Below are positions 1 through 9,500 of a DNA stretch of 60,136 nucleotides, piece by piece; within the stretch, counting starts at the first letter, position 1; every line of letters starts with the position of its first letter. The notes beneath the pieces are model-generated. The model made no database searches, had not been told where the DNA came from, and saw only the letters and a list, made by a program, of their open reading frames with translations. Source of the DNA: Alishewanella longhuensis (lineage in GTDB: Bacteria; Pseudomonadota; Gammaproteobacteria; Enterobacterales; Alteromonadaceae); contig NZ_BNAO01000012.1 of NCBI RefSeq assembly GCF_014653435.1, forward strand, positions 1 to 60,136, written 5' to 3'. The translations under genes were made by a program, and so were the position numbers.

Positions 1-247
1 CCGCGGTGCCTTGTAGCATCGGCGGGCTTTTGGTACCCCAGTCGTCGCTTTGCTCGCTCAGCATAAACAGCGCCTGCTCCAGCCGCATTTCAGCATGCAT
101 CACCGCGCCTGTTGGCGTATCCATTTTCAGGATAAGCTCGGCAGCAAAGGCTTTTTGGTAAAAGCCAATAGCATCAGCGGCATTGGAAATCGTCAGGTAA
201 GGGATGGCGCCAGTATAGCCATCTGGTATAGGTTGAACCTGTGACAT
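1..247 (-). CDS. VOC-family (glyoxalase/PhnB-like) protein, 3' part outside the window
   Basis: The reading frame starts at ATG 247 with a clear AAGGAG ribosome-binding site and runs off the left edge, so only about 82 N-terminal residues are visible. The peptide begins MSQVQPIPDGYTGAIPYL and continues with a pattern typical of PhnB/YkcA-like vicinal-oxygen-chelate proteins (IPYLTISNAADAIGFYQKAF, then MHAEM and FMLSEQ). In the family these form a beta-alpha-beta-beta-beta module that may bind metal or small ligands. The real substrate cannot be told from this fragment. It is transcribed leftward, the same direction as moeA, but a terminator-like hairpin separates the two. Confidence 0.8.
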   Translation of the reverse strand, partial: MSQVQPIPDGYTGAIPYLTISNAADAIGFYQKAFAAELILKMDTPTGAVMHAEMRLEQALFMLSEQSDDWGTKSPPMLQGTA

Positions 248-374
248 GAAAGTGCTCCTTGTTGCTCGGGCCTGCATTCTTCAGTTAGGCAGATAAGATT
301 GTCCAGAACAGCAACCAACTCTGGTTCGGATACTATAGTATAAAATAGTTGTTGCTGGCTAACTCACTAGTGTT

Positions 375-399
375 AAAAGGCGCTCTTGCAGCTTGCGCC
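375..399 (-). terminator. Rho-independent terminator downstream of moeA
   Basis: Read on the minus strand this is GGCGC, an 11-nt loop, GCGCC and then TTTT. It lies about 40 nt after the moeA stop codon. The stem is short but GC-rich and the T run follows directly, so it probably ends the narL-moeA transcript before the VOC gene. Confidence 0.55.
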
Positions 400-440
400 T
401 ATACTGCACCATATTGTTGCGGCAAGCCGATATCAATACC

Positions 441-1688
441 TTAGCCTAACATCACCGAAAATGGCAGTATGGATACCATTTCACCTGCCGGCAAGCTGCC
501 GCTGTCACGCTCCAGCACAATGTAACAATTGGCATTGGCGATAGAACTGAGCATGCCAGAGCTTTGACTGCCAAGGGTTTTAACTTTTAAGCCGGTTGTA
601 TCCTGCCAATACCAGCCGCGTTGATAGTCTCTGCGCCCCGGTTGCTTTTTCAGTGGCACATCGCATTGAGCTTTTAGCAGTGTTGCTGATGGCTGCCCGC
701 CTTCGCCACTAAGTTTGCGCAGCACTGGCTGCACTAACTGTTCTAACGTCACGACTGCCGCTACCGGGTTACCCGGCAACCCAAAAAACCAGCATGCTTG
801 CAGCTTGCCAAACGCAAAGGGTTTACCCGGCTTTATTGCCACCTGCCAAAAGTTAACCTGCCCAAGTTTGTGCAATATTTGTCGGGTGTAATCGGCGTCC
901 CCCACCGATACACCAGCACTGGTAATCAGCACATCTGCTTGCGCCATCGCCCGTAAAAAAGCCTGCTCTATCGCTGCTGGGTCGTCCGGTAATAAGCCAA
1001 GGTCCAAAACTTCGACGCCAAGACGTTGCAACATCGCAGCGATCACATAACGGTTACTGTCGTAAATATGACCTTCTGGCAAAGCTTGGCCCGGCGGGAT
1101 CAGCTCATCACCGCAGGAAAAAATGGCAACCTTAAGTTGGCGTAGTACCTGAACCTGTGCAATCCCCAGCGACGCCAGTAAACCAAGATCTGCTGGCCGT
1201 AGCTTATGGCCAGCGGCAAACACCTGGGCCCCTTGGCAAATATCTTCGCCAGCACGGCGAACATGCTCCCCCACTGCTGGTACAAGCTGGCATAAAATCT
1301 GTTGTTGCATATCGGTTTCGCTAAGGGTTACCTGCTCCTGCATGACCACGGTATCTAAGCCTGCAGGCAGCACGGCCCCAGTCATAATACGCACACAGCT
1401 TGCAGAGGGAACCTTGTCAGTAAAGGCATGCCCAGCCAACGCAATACCGGCCACAGCCAGAGGCTGGTTTGGTTGAATATCGCCTGCGCGCAGGGCATAG
1501 CCGTCCATCGCAGCGTTGTCGTAACCCGGCACATTCATACTTGATATCACAGGCTGCGCCAGTACGCGGTCTAAAGCCTGATTTAACGGTACTGTTACCT
1601 GCTGGGTTATTGCCCTGACTTCAGCTAACATCTGCATTACCGCCTGCTCTGCGCTTAGCATTGGTTTCGGGACGCGGGCGTCTTGCAT
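441..1688 (-). CDS. moeA: Molybdopterin molybdenumtransferase MoeA
   Basis: The 415-residue product matches MoeA in length and layout. The N-terminal part has the VLAQPVISSMNVPGYDNAAMDGYA motif region, and the centre has the molybdopterin-binding MPT domain (SCGDEL near the middle, then ITSAGVSVGDADYT and GKPFAFG...GLPGNPVAA). MoeA inserts molybdate into adenylated molybdopterin in the cytoplasm, which NarG needs for its bis-MGD cofactor. I chose ATG 1688 because its A is also the last base of the narL stop (TGATG). This suggests translational coupling; an upstream ATG at 1721 would overlap narL by 34 bp. Placing a Moco-maturation gene behind narL would tie cofactor supply to nitrate sensing. 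Confidence 0.93.
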   Translation of the reverse strand: MQDARVPKPMLSAEQAVMQMLAEVRAITQQVTVPLNQALDRVLAQPVISSMNVPGYDNAAMDGYALRAGDIQPNQPLAVAGIALAGHAFTDKVPSASCVRIMTGAVLPAGLDTVVMQEQVTLSETDMQQQILCQLVPAVGEHVRRAGEDICQGAQVFAAGHKLRPADLGLLASLGIAQVQVLRQLKVAIFSCGDELIPPGQALPEGHIYDSNRYVIAAMLQRLGVEVLDLGLLPDDPAAIEQAFLRAMAQADVLITSAGVSVGDADYTRQILHKLGQVNFWQVAIKPGKPFAFGKLQACWFFGLPGNPVAAVVTLEQLVQPVLRKLSGEGGQPSATLLKAQCDVPLKKQPGRRDYQRGWYWQDTTGLKVKTLGSQSSGMLSSIANANCYIVLERDSGSLPAGEMVSILPFSVMLG

Positions 1689-2341
1689 CAGCTTTTGGCT
1701 CCCTGTTGGTTTACCATCCACACTGCGGCTTCTACCCGTGAGCGTAAACCCAGCTTTTTCAATAAGTGTTTTACATGCACCTTTACCGTACCGTCTGAGA
1801 TATTCAGCTCGCGGGCGATCAGCTTGTTACTTAGCCCTTTAGCAATAAAACTAAGAATTTCATGTTCACGGTTGGTTAGGCTATTTAGCTCAGCAGAGGT
1901 TTTTACCGCCGGGCGGCGCAAGGCACTGGCCAATACCTGGGTAATAGCTTCACTTAGCACCATTTTGCCAGTAAGAGCGCGTTTAATTTGCTCCAGCAAT
2001 ATTTCCGGATCGCTGTCTTTTAGCAGATAGCCGTCCGCACCATTGCTGATAGCATTGACCACATCTTCATCGGCATCCGATACGGTAAGCATCACGATGC
2101 GCGAGGTTACGCCTTCATCGCGCATGCTTTTTAAAGTAGCAATACCATCCATACCCTGCATATTTAAATCCAGAATAATTAAATCTGGATCCAGTTCTAC
2201 TGCCATTGGAATAGCCTCAGCGCCACTGCTGGCCTCAGCAATCACCTCTAAATCATCCTCAAGCGCGAGTAACTGCTTTAAGCCTTTACGTAATAGGGGG
2301 TGATCATCCACCAACATAATGCTGGATTTTTGCTCTGACAT
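1688..2341 (-). CDS. narL: Nitrate/nitrite response regulator NarL
   Basis: This is a two-domain response regulator of 217 residues. The receiver domain has the acidic pair in LVDDHPLLR, the phospho-acceptor Asp in LIILDLNMQGMDG, and the switch Thr and Lys (MLTVSD, LLKDSDPE). The C-terminal LuxR-type HTH carries LTNREHEILSFIAKGLSNK and GTVKVHVKHLLKKL. It resembles NarL/NarP over its full length. The start is ATG 2341 with GGAG six nt upstream; a TTG 12 nt further out is less likely. Its kinase gene narX is not adjacent but lies beyond the divergent narK. NarL heptamer pairs occur in this window before narK, narG, the second transporter and the DGC gene, which supports a local NarL regulon. 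Confidence 0.93.
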   Translation of the reverse strand: MSEQKSSIMLVDDHPLLRKGLKQLLALEDDLEVIAEASSGAEAIPMAVELDPDLIILDLNMQGMDGIATLKSMRDEGVTSRIVMLTVSDADEDVVNAISNGADGYLLKDSDPEILLEQIKRALTGKMVLSEAITQVLASALRRPAVKTSAELNSLTNREHEILSFIAKGLSNKLIARELNISDGTVKVHVKHLLKKLGLRSRVEAAVWMVNQQGAKS

Positions 2342-2405
2342 CTCTGGCTCCAAAACGGGATTAACGAGGTTGCTGCTATTAGCTTATAACAACCGACAGT
2401 AAACT

Positions 2406-2419
2406 TTGATATAAATCAG
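2406..2419. promoter_or_regulatory. FNR box between narL and narK
   Basis: TTGAT-ATAA-ATCAG matches the FNR consensus TTGAT-N4-ATCAA at 9 of 10 defined bases. It lies in the 318-bp divergent region between narL and narK. For narL a TATAAG at about 2382-2387 (minus strand) is a possible -10. For narK the spacing gives a start near 2454 and a leader of about 200 nt. Confidence 0.7.
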
Positions 2420-2533
2420 TAAAATGCCACTTCACTCTGTGCTGACTATCGGCAAAGCAGCATCTGCCGACAGTAGCAACCATAACAAAAGACTTTGATT
2501 TTACTAAAATTTAATTAAAGAAACACCTTAAAG

Positions 2534-2549
2534 TACCACCTTGTAGGTA
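2534..2549. promoter_or_regulatory. NarL/NarP 7-2-7 site upstream of narK
   Basis: TACCACC-TT-GTAGGTA is two inverted heptamers close to TACYYMT separated by 2 bp, the NarL/NarP arrangement. A third heptamer-like TACCTCC overlaps its right end. It lies about 110 bp before the narK ATG and, oddly, downstream of the position predicted for an FNR-dependent start. The true narK promoter may therefore be elsewhere in this 318-bp gap. Confidence 0.6.
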
Positions 2550-2659
2550 CCTCCAACTAACTCTCAGGCCTTGCCTGCTAACTCCGAAGATACATTGTGG
2601 CAACTGGCAGTACCCTGCATAGTTGCAGCAGCGAAAAATGCTATTTACAGGAGTGATCT

Positions 2660-4276
2660 ATGTCAGATCTTAAACAGTGGCAACCAGAAGACGAACACTT
2701 CTGGCAAACAAGCGGCAAAAGCATTGCAAATCGTAATCTGTGGATTTCTATTCCCAGTTTACTTTGCGGCTTTGCCGTGTGGATGATGTGGAGCATCATC
2801 AGTGTCCAGATGCTTAATCTGGGTTTTCCTTACTCAGCGTCCGAATTATTTACGCTGGCAGCCATTGCCGGTTTAAGTGGCGCGACCTTGCGCATTCCGG
2901 CCAGTTTTTTTGTACGGCTCTGTGGTGGGCGTTATACCATTTTCCTGACCACAAGCTTGTTAATGATCCCGGCGCTGGGCACCGGCTTGGCATTACAGGA
3001 TCAAAGCACGCCATTTTGGGTATTTCAGCTACTGGCGTTGTTATCTGGCATAGGTGGCGGTAATTTTGCAGCTTCAATGTCTAACATCAGCTTCTTTTTC
3101 CCGAAAAAACAGCAAGGGCTCGCGCTGGGCTTAAATGCCGGTTTAGGAAATTTTGGCGTGACCAGTATGCAAATTCTGGTGCCCTTGTTTATGACTTTTG
3201 GGGCTTTTAGCCTGCTGGGCGGCGGTGAGCCAATGGTATTGCAAAAAGCCAGTGGTACGCTAATTGGTAGCATTGCCGCTGGCAGCGATACCTGGATCCA
3301 AAATGCCGGCTTTCTATGGTTGTTACTGCTAATCCCCCTGGCCTTTGCCATCTGGTTTGGTATGAACAATATTCATACCGAAGAAGTTACACCCAAATTG
3401 CCCAGTGCCGCAGGGTCCTTTTCCATTATTTTAATGATGTACGGCATTGGTTTTGTCACCTCGATGATTGGCTTATGGTTAATTTTGCCTGAAGCGGCCA
3501 ATGGCTCGGGCTATAGCATTCCAAAAGAACTGGTATTAGTGCTGGTGTTGTTTGCCACCGTAATGGCATTAAAGCTATTACCTGGCGCCATTCGTACCAG
3601 CCTTGAGCGGCAATATAAAATATTTAATAACAGGCATACCTGGGTAATGAGTGTGCTTTATATCATGACCTTTGGCTCCTTTATTGGCTTTGCTGCAGCC
3701 TTTCCGTTATCTATTCAGGTTATCTTTGGTTATAGCCATATTATGGTCGATGGCGTAATGACACATAATACCGCTAACCCCAATGGCCCAAGCGCCCTGA
3801 CCTATGCCTGGATAGCGCCCTTTATTGGTGCTTTAATTCGTCCGGTAGGCGGCTGGTTATCTGATAAATGGGGTGGCGCGCTGGTCACTCAAGTTTGTGC
3901 AGTAGTAATGATTACCTGTGCCTTAGGCGCGGCTTACTATATGCAACTGGCCTATCAATCTGCCACACCAGAGCACTATTTTATGCCGTTCTTTTTGATC
4001 TTTCTTGGCCTGTTTGCAGCGAGTGGTGTTGGTAATGGCTCTACGTTTAAAACCATTGCCGTGGTGTTCCCTAAAGAGCAAGCCGGGCCGGTATTGGGTT
4101 GGACTTCTGCCGTCGCTGCCTATGGTGCCTTTTATATTCCACAGGTGTTTGGTGAACAAATTAAAGCCGCCACACCGGAATACGCAATGATTGGCTTTGC
4201 GGTGTTCTATGCATTATGTGTGCTGATTAATTGGTTCTTCTACTTGCGCAAGAATGGCGAGTTTTATAATCCGTAA
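2660..4276 (+). CDS. narK: NarK/NarU-type nitrate/nitrite transporter (MFS, NNP family)
   Basis: The 538-residue polytopic membrane protein has about 12 hydrophobic segments. It carries the NNP-family signature glycine stretches around LLSGIGGGNFAASMSNISFF and GLNAGLGNFGVTSMQ in the first half, and GGWLSDKWGG with ASGVGNGSTFKTIAVVF in the second half. These proteins exchange nitrate and nitrite across the inner membrane and feed NarGHI. The length and the long central segment resemble NarK2/NarU-type members. A strong ribosome-binding site (ACAGGAG) precedes ATG 2660. It sits between narL and narX and points toward narX. FNR- and NarL-type sites lie upstream. Confidence 0.9.
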   Translation: MSDLKQWQPEDEHFWQTSGKSIANRNLWISIPSLLCGFAVWMMWSIISVQMLNLGFPYSASELFTLAAIAGLSGATLRIPASFFVRLCGGRYTIFLTTSLLMIPALGTGLALQDQSTPFWVFQLLALLSGIGGGNFAASMSNISFFFPKKQQGLALGLNAGLGNFGVTSMQILVPLFMTFGAFSLLGGGEPMVLQKASGTLIGSIAAGSDTWIQNAGFLWLLLLIPLAFAIWFGMNNIHTEEVTPKLPSAAGSFSIILMMYGIGFVTSMIGLWLILPEAANGSGYSIPKELVLVLVLFATVMALKLLPGAIRTSLERQYKIFNNRHTWVMSVLYIMTFGSFIGFAAAFPLSIQVIFGYSHIMVDGVMTHNTANPNGPSALTYAWIAPFIGALIRPVGGWLSDKWGGALVTQVCAVVMITCALGAAYYMQLAYQSATPEHYFMPFFLIFLGLFAASGVGNGSTFKTIAVVFPKEQAGPVLGWTSAVAAYGAFYIPQVFGEQIKAATPEYAMIGFAVFYALCVLINWFFYLRKNGEFYNP

Positions 4277-4288
4277 GAAAAGACACTA

Positions 4289-4360
4289 AGTTGTCTGTCA
4301 GTCTATTTGGGGCGCCCGGTGTATTTCACAGGTGCCCCCAACCATTCCTGGCAGACAACT
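4289..4360. terminator. Long inverted repeat between convergent narK and narX
   Basis: AGTTGTCTG (4289-4297) pairs perfectly with CAGACAACT (4352-4360), and an inner GGGGC/GCCCC-type stem lies within. It sits just past the narK stop and faces the end of narX. There is no T run, so it may be a bidirectional hairpin that blocks readthrough or stabilises 3' ends rather than a classical terminator. Confidence 0.45.
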
Positions 4361-4440
4361 GGCTCCGATTCACAGTACAGTCTTGCCGCCTCTATTTGCT
4401 CCCTGCTTGCACGCCTGATAACGCCCCTTTAGCGGGAGAT

Positions 4441-6228
4441 CTACGCCATTTGCTGTTGTAATAAACATTCAGGCGTAAAGCTGAAATAGACTCCGGTGCC
4501 ACCTTCTAGCCGGCGTTTAATGCTGATACGGCCCCCCAGGTGCTTACTGCGCTCTTGCATAATAGCCAAACCATAATGATTGAGCTTTTCCGCCGCCTGC
4601 GGGATACCAACACCGTTATCCTCTATCGCCAACGCGATAATTGCAGCGTCTTGCAATTGTAAGCTGATTAGGATCTCAGTACCTGCGCTGTGGTGCACGG
4701 CATTCTGACTGGCTTCGCGGATAATTTGCAATAGGTGAATTTCTTCATGTGGCGCTAAGGGAATATTGATCAGTTGATAATCAAGTGTGATTTGCATGCC
4801 AGATTGCTCACTGAGCTGCTTCACCGAGGCTTGCAAGGCGCTAAATAAGCCGTTGCCATCCACTTTTAACCGAAAGGTGGTTAACAGCTCGCGTAACTGC
4901 CGATAGGCAGAGTCTAAACCTTGTTTCAACTCAGCCGAAACATCGGCAATAGTGGCTTTGTCGTCTTTTAGTGTTGCTTTGTTTAACCGGGTTACCTGAA
5001 TTTTCAAATAGGACAGCGCCTGCGCCAGCGAGTCATGTAATTCGCGGGCTATTACTGTACGCTCCTGCATTAACGCCAGACGCCGCACTTGCTGCTCTTC
5101 AGATTTTAAACTTAGCGCCAGTGCCAACTGATCGGCTACCGCGGTCAACAATTGTTGCTGCCAGCGCTCAAGCACTTGCCCATCTGCAGTGCGTGCAACC
5201 AGCACACCATATTTTTTACGCTCCCGGTGCAAAATATAGTTATAGTTGCTGTTGTTGCAGCCTTCGGCCAAGGGTTCAGTCAGACAGTCGCCACACCTAT
5301 CCTGTAAACAGGGATCCGTACTCCCATCGCCTGGTTGCACCTGCATATAAGGTTTATCCCCCTCTTCGGTGAACAAGCACAGCTCCAGGTTGTCAACTTT
5401 CACTACTGTTTTTAACTCAGCGATGATCAGATTAAAATCTACATACTCAGGTGCATGCTCGCTGATGCGCTGTGCCGTGTTGTACAAAAAACGTAAGGTA
5501 GTATTACTATGCTGTAGTGCTTCGGTTTGCTGCTCTACCCGCTTTTCCAGATTGCCATACATATAGGCAATGGAATCGCTCATTTTATTAAAACTATATG
5601 CCAGGGTACCCAGTTCGTCTTTATTCTCTATCGTCAGTCGCTGCGTAAAATCTCCCATCGCAACTTGCTTAGCGCCGCGGGTTAACTCTTCCAGCGGTTG
5701 CTGTACCATTACCTTTAACCAGTAAATCACAATAGCCGACAACAGCACCGTCGCTAGTAATGCCACCAGTTGCAAGGTACGAAAGCTACTTACCTTCTGC
5801 TCAGCATCTTGCTGAATGTAAAATACCAGCTGTTCCAACAAGGCAATTTGTTGTTGTAATTGCTGCTCTAACAGTAAGACATCAACCGGCTGCTGTTGAA
5901 AACTCGGCGCAATTTGCAACCAGTGCTGCCTGGCTGCCGAAAATTGCTGAATAATGTGCTCGTCTTGCAGGAATCGATTAAACACCGGATGCTGCCAACT
6001 GGTGTCGAATTGCGTGTGGGCGCGTTGCAATGCGGCGATATCCTGTTGCTGAGTCAGCCAGGCCATACGGTAACTTTGCATCCTTAATGAACCGGCAATA
6101 TTCACCGCCAGGGCGTCGTGACCACTTTTGTCCGATAACCAATACGATGCCAGCATAGTGCCAATTGCTAGCGTCACTATGCAGGCCAGGGCAATGTTAA
6201 TTCGGGTAACAATAGAAAACTGTCGCAT
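4441..6228 (-). CDS. narX: Nitrate/nitrite sensor histidine kinase NarX
   Basis: The 595-residue sensor has a first membrane helix at about residues 11-29. A periplasmic region then carries the P-box-like NIAGSLRMQSYR (residues 43-54), which binds nitrate in NarX/NarQ. A second helix lies at about 152-171, followed by HAMP and a central region with four Cys (307, 312, 315, 323) like the NarX cysteine cluster. The HisKA_3 motif is RELHDSLAQ with phospho-acceptor His398, and the HATPase domain has NAVHH, DNGVGIP and GLAIMQERSKHLGG. It would phosphorylate NarL. A GGAG site precedes ATG 6228. The cysteine cluster favours NarX over NarQ. The gene diverges from narG across a 334-bp regulatory region. 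Confidence 0.92.
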   Translation of the reverse strand: MRQFSIVTRINIALACIVTLAIGTMLASYWLSDKSGHDALAVNIAGSLRMQSYRMAWLTQQQDIAALQRAHTQFDTSWQHPVFNRFLQDEHIIQQFSAARQHWLQIAPSFQQQPVDVLLLEQQLQQQIALLEQLVFYIQQDAEQKVSSFRTLQLVALLATVLLSAIVIYWLKVMVQQPLEELTRGAKQVAMGDFTQRLTIENKDELGTLAYSFNKMSDSIAYMYGNLEKRVEQQTEALQHSNTTLRFLYNTAQRISEHAPEYVDFNLIIAELKTVVKVDNLELCLFTEEGDKPYMQVQPGDGSTDPCLQDRCGDCLTEPLAEGCNNSNYNYILHRERKKYGVLVARTADGQVLERWQQQLLTAVADQLALALSLKSEEQQVRRLALMQERTVIARELHDSLAQALSYLKIQVTRLNKATLKDDKATIADVSAELKQGLDSAYRQLRELLTTFRLKVDGNGLFSALQASVKQLSEQSGMQITLDYQLINIPLAPHEEIHLLQIIREASQNAVHHSAGTEILISLQLQDAAIIALAIEDNGVGIPQAAEKLNHYGLAIMQERSKHLGGRISIKRRLEGGTGVYFSFTPECLLQQQMA

Positions 6229-6412
6229 AACTACTCCGCCTGTTTACTGAGTTCAAGCATATCTGCTTTTACGCCTCTTTGCTGAAATCCTACAAAATAC
6301 CGGATACCAAGGAGCTACTCCCTTTTTCCTGCAGTGATAAGCCTTAGCGCCGCGACACCACCACTGGTGGTATAAGGGCCGCCATTGTCGGTCCTGCCAC
6401 GGGATTTGGCAC

Positions 6413-6428
6413 TACCCATTTGTAGGTA
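6413..6428. promoter_or_regulatory. NarL/NarP 7-2-7 site upstream of narG
   Basis: TACCCAT-TT-GTAGGTA has one consensus heptamer and one 6/7 heptamer in the inverted 7-2-7 arrangement. Its centre is about 94 bp upstream of the start predicted from the FNR box, comparable to the high-affinity NarL site of the E. coli narG promoter near -89. It could also act on the divergent narX. Confidence 0.75.
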
Positions 6429-6466
6429 TTTTTGTTTTTTATCATGTATTTAGCGCTATAGCCGCT

Positions 6467-6507
6467 TTGATCCAAATCAAGCATCATCGCCCTGTTGTTT
6501 CTATAGT
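6467..6507 (+). promoter_or_regulatory. Class II FNR-dependent narG promoter
   Basis: TTGAT-CCAA-ATCAA at 6467-6480 is a perfect FNR box. A -10 element TATAGT (5/6) lies at 6502-6507. This puts the box centre about 41.5 bp before a start near 6515, the standard class II geometry. The leader to the narG ATG would be about 48 nt. Confidence 0.88.
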
Positions 6508-6562
6508 GTGCTTACCAAAAGCAAAAACGTCTGTTCATGCAGGACAAGACCAGGAGTCAATT

Positions 6563-9500
6563 ATGAGTCATCTTCTCGACAAACTGCGGTTTTTTAACAC
6601 CCGCAAAGCGCCTTTTGCAGCAGGTCACGGGGTTACCACCAACGAAGATCGAAGCTGGGAGCAAGGCTATCGCCAACGCTGGCAACATGACAAGGTGGTA
6701 CGCTCTACCCATGGTGTTAACTGTACGGGCTCGTGCAGCTGGAAAATTTACGTTAAAGACGGTCTGGTTACCTGGGAAACCCAGCAAACCGATTATCCGC
6801 GCACCCGCCCCGATTTACCTAACCACGAACCACGTGGCTGTCCGCGGGGTGCCAGCTATTCCTGGTATATCTACAGTGCGAATCGGTTAAAGTATCCTAA
6901 GGTTCGCCAGCAATTAATGAAACTATGGCGCGAAGCCAAAGCGGTGCACAGCGATCCGGTAAAAGCCTGGGAGTCTATTGTACAGGATCCGGTCAAAGCC
7001 AAAAGCTACAAAGAGCGTCGTGGTTTAGGTGGCTTTATCCGCGCCAGCTGGGATGAAGTAAACGAGCTAATTGCCGCTTCTAACGTTTACACCACCAAAA
7101 CCTATGGCCCAGACCGGGTTACCGGTTTTTCGCCCATCCCGGCCATGTCGATGGTCTCGTACGCCGCAGGTGCCCGTTACCTGTCACTGATTGGCGGCAA
7201 CTGTTTAAGCTTTTATGATTGGTACTGCGACTTACCCCCCGCCTCGCCTCAGGTATGGGGTGAGCAAACTGACGTGCCAGAATCCGCCGATTGGTATAAC
7301 TCCAATTACATTATTGTCTGGGGATCTAACGTACCGCAAACCCGTACCCCCGATGCGCACTTTTTAACAGAAGTACGCTACAAGGGCACTAAAACCTGTG
7401 TTATTACGTCGGATTACTCTGAAGCTTCCAAGTTTGGTGATACCTGGCTAGCGCCGCGTCAAGGCACTGATGCGGCCCTGGCGATGGCCTTTGGCCATGT
7501 TATTTTGCAGGAATTCTACGTTAATAATCCCAGCAGCTACTTTACCGACTATGTGCGCCGTACTACCGACATGCCGATGTTGGTGATGTTAACGGAACAA
7601 AAAGGAGTATTAACCACAGGTCGCTTCCTACGCGCCGCCGATTTGGTCAATAACCTGGGTGAAGACAATAACCCAGACTGGAAAACGATTGCCATTAATC
7701 ATGATGGCCGCTTAACCAGCCCGAATGGTGCTATTGGCTATCGTTGGGGCCAAAGCGGCAAGTGGAATTTGGAGCAAAAAGACAAAGAGGGCGAGCTTGA
7801 GCTGCAATTAACGTTAAAAGATAACCGGGATGAACTGGTCGACGTTGCCTTCCCCTACTTTGGCGGCGCCCCGCACGAATATCAGTATTTTCAACATACT
7901 GAGCACGCCGATATTCAGATGCGGAAAATCCCGGCCAAGCGCGTCGAACTGGCCGATGGCAGTACCGCGCTGGTGGCAACCGTATTCGATTTAATGCTGG
8001 CGCAATACGGGGTTGATAATGGTATTGGCGATGACAGTCGCGCAAAGTCGTATACCGACAATATTCCCTACACGCCAGGCTGGCAGGAAGCTATTACCGG
8101 TGTGAAACCCGACGATGTGATTCGTGTCGCTACCGAATTTGCCCGCAATGCTGATAAAACCCGTGGCCGCTCTATGGTAATAGTGGGCGCAGCACTGAAC
8201 CACTGGTACCACATGGACATGAACTACCGTGGCCTGATCAATATGCTGATGATGTGCGGCTGTATTGGGCAGAGTGGCGGTGGTTGGGCGCACTATGTTG
8301 GCCAGGAAAAACTGCGGCCACAAACCGGCTGGACCCCACTGGCCTTTGCGCTGGACTGGCAACGGCCGCCACGTCATATGAACGGCACTTCGTTTTTTTA
8401 TAACCACTCCAGCCAATGGCGTTACGAAAAACTGGACATGGGCGAAGTGGTATCGCCCCTGGCTAACAAGGAGAAATGGAGTGGCAGCATTATCGACTTT
8501 AATGCCCGCGCCGAGCGAATGGGTTGGTTACCCTCTGCGCCACAACTGGGCGTTAATCCACTTGGGCTAGCCGCACAAGCCAACGCAGCGGGCGTTGAGC
8601 TAAAAGACTATGTACTGCAGCAGCTAAAAGACCGCAAGATTAAATTTGCCTGTGAGCAACCGGAAAGCCCGCAAAACTTCCCGCGCAATATGTTTATCTG
8701 GCGCTCTAACCTGCTGGGTTCTAGCGGCAAAGGCCATGAATATATGCTGCGCCATTTGCTGGGAACTAAACATGGTTTGCTCGGTAAAGATTTAGGGAGT
8801 TTTGGTGGCAAGAAGCCAGAAGATATCGAATGGACTGACGATGGCGCTGAAGGCAAGGTCGATTTATGGGTCACCCTGGATTTCCGCATGTCCACGACTT
8901 GTTTATATTCCGACATCGTACTGCCCACGGCCACCTGGTATGAAAAAGACGATATGAATACCTCGGATATGCATCCGTTTATTCACCCGTTAACCGCTGC
9001 TATTGATCCAGTATGGGAAGCGCGCAGTGATTGGGAAATATTTAAAGGTATTGCCAAAGCCTTCTCTAAAGCCTCTGTTGGTCATTTAGGGGTAGAAACC
9101 GATGTAGTTACCACGCCAATGCACCACGATACCCCAGCAGAGCTCGCCCAACCTTATGGCGTGAAAGCCTGGTGGAAAGGCGAGTGCGAGGCCATTCCGG
9201 GGATGACCATGCCGCATATCAATATTGTAGAGCGGGATTACCCCAATACTTACGCCCGCTTTACCTCTGTCGGCCCCCTTTTGGAAAAAATTGGCAATGG
9301 CGGCAAAGGGATCAGCTGGGATACCAAAGAAGAAGTTAGCTTTTTGCGAAAACTTAATCGGGTACATACCGATGAAGGTGCAAATAAAGGCATGGCAAAA
9401 ATTGAGAGTGCTATCGATGCGTGCGAGATGATTCTGTCTTTAGCACCAGAAACCAATGGCCATGTAGCAGTTAAAGCTTGGGAGGCCCTGGGTAAAATTA

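Noticed and set aside
2491..2508. Second FNR-like box before narK
   Set aside because: TTGAT-TTTA-CTAAA keeps only one half-site.
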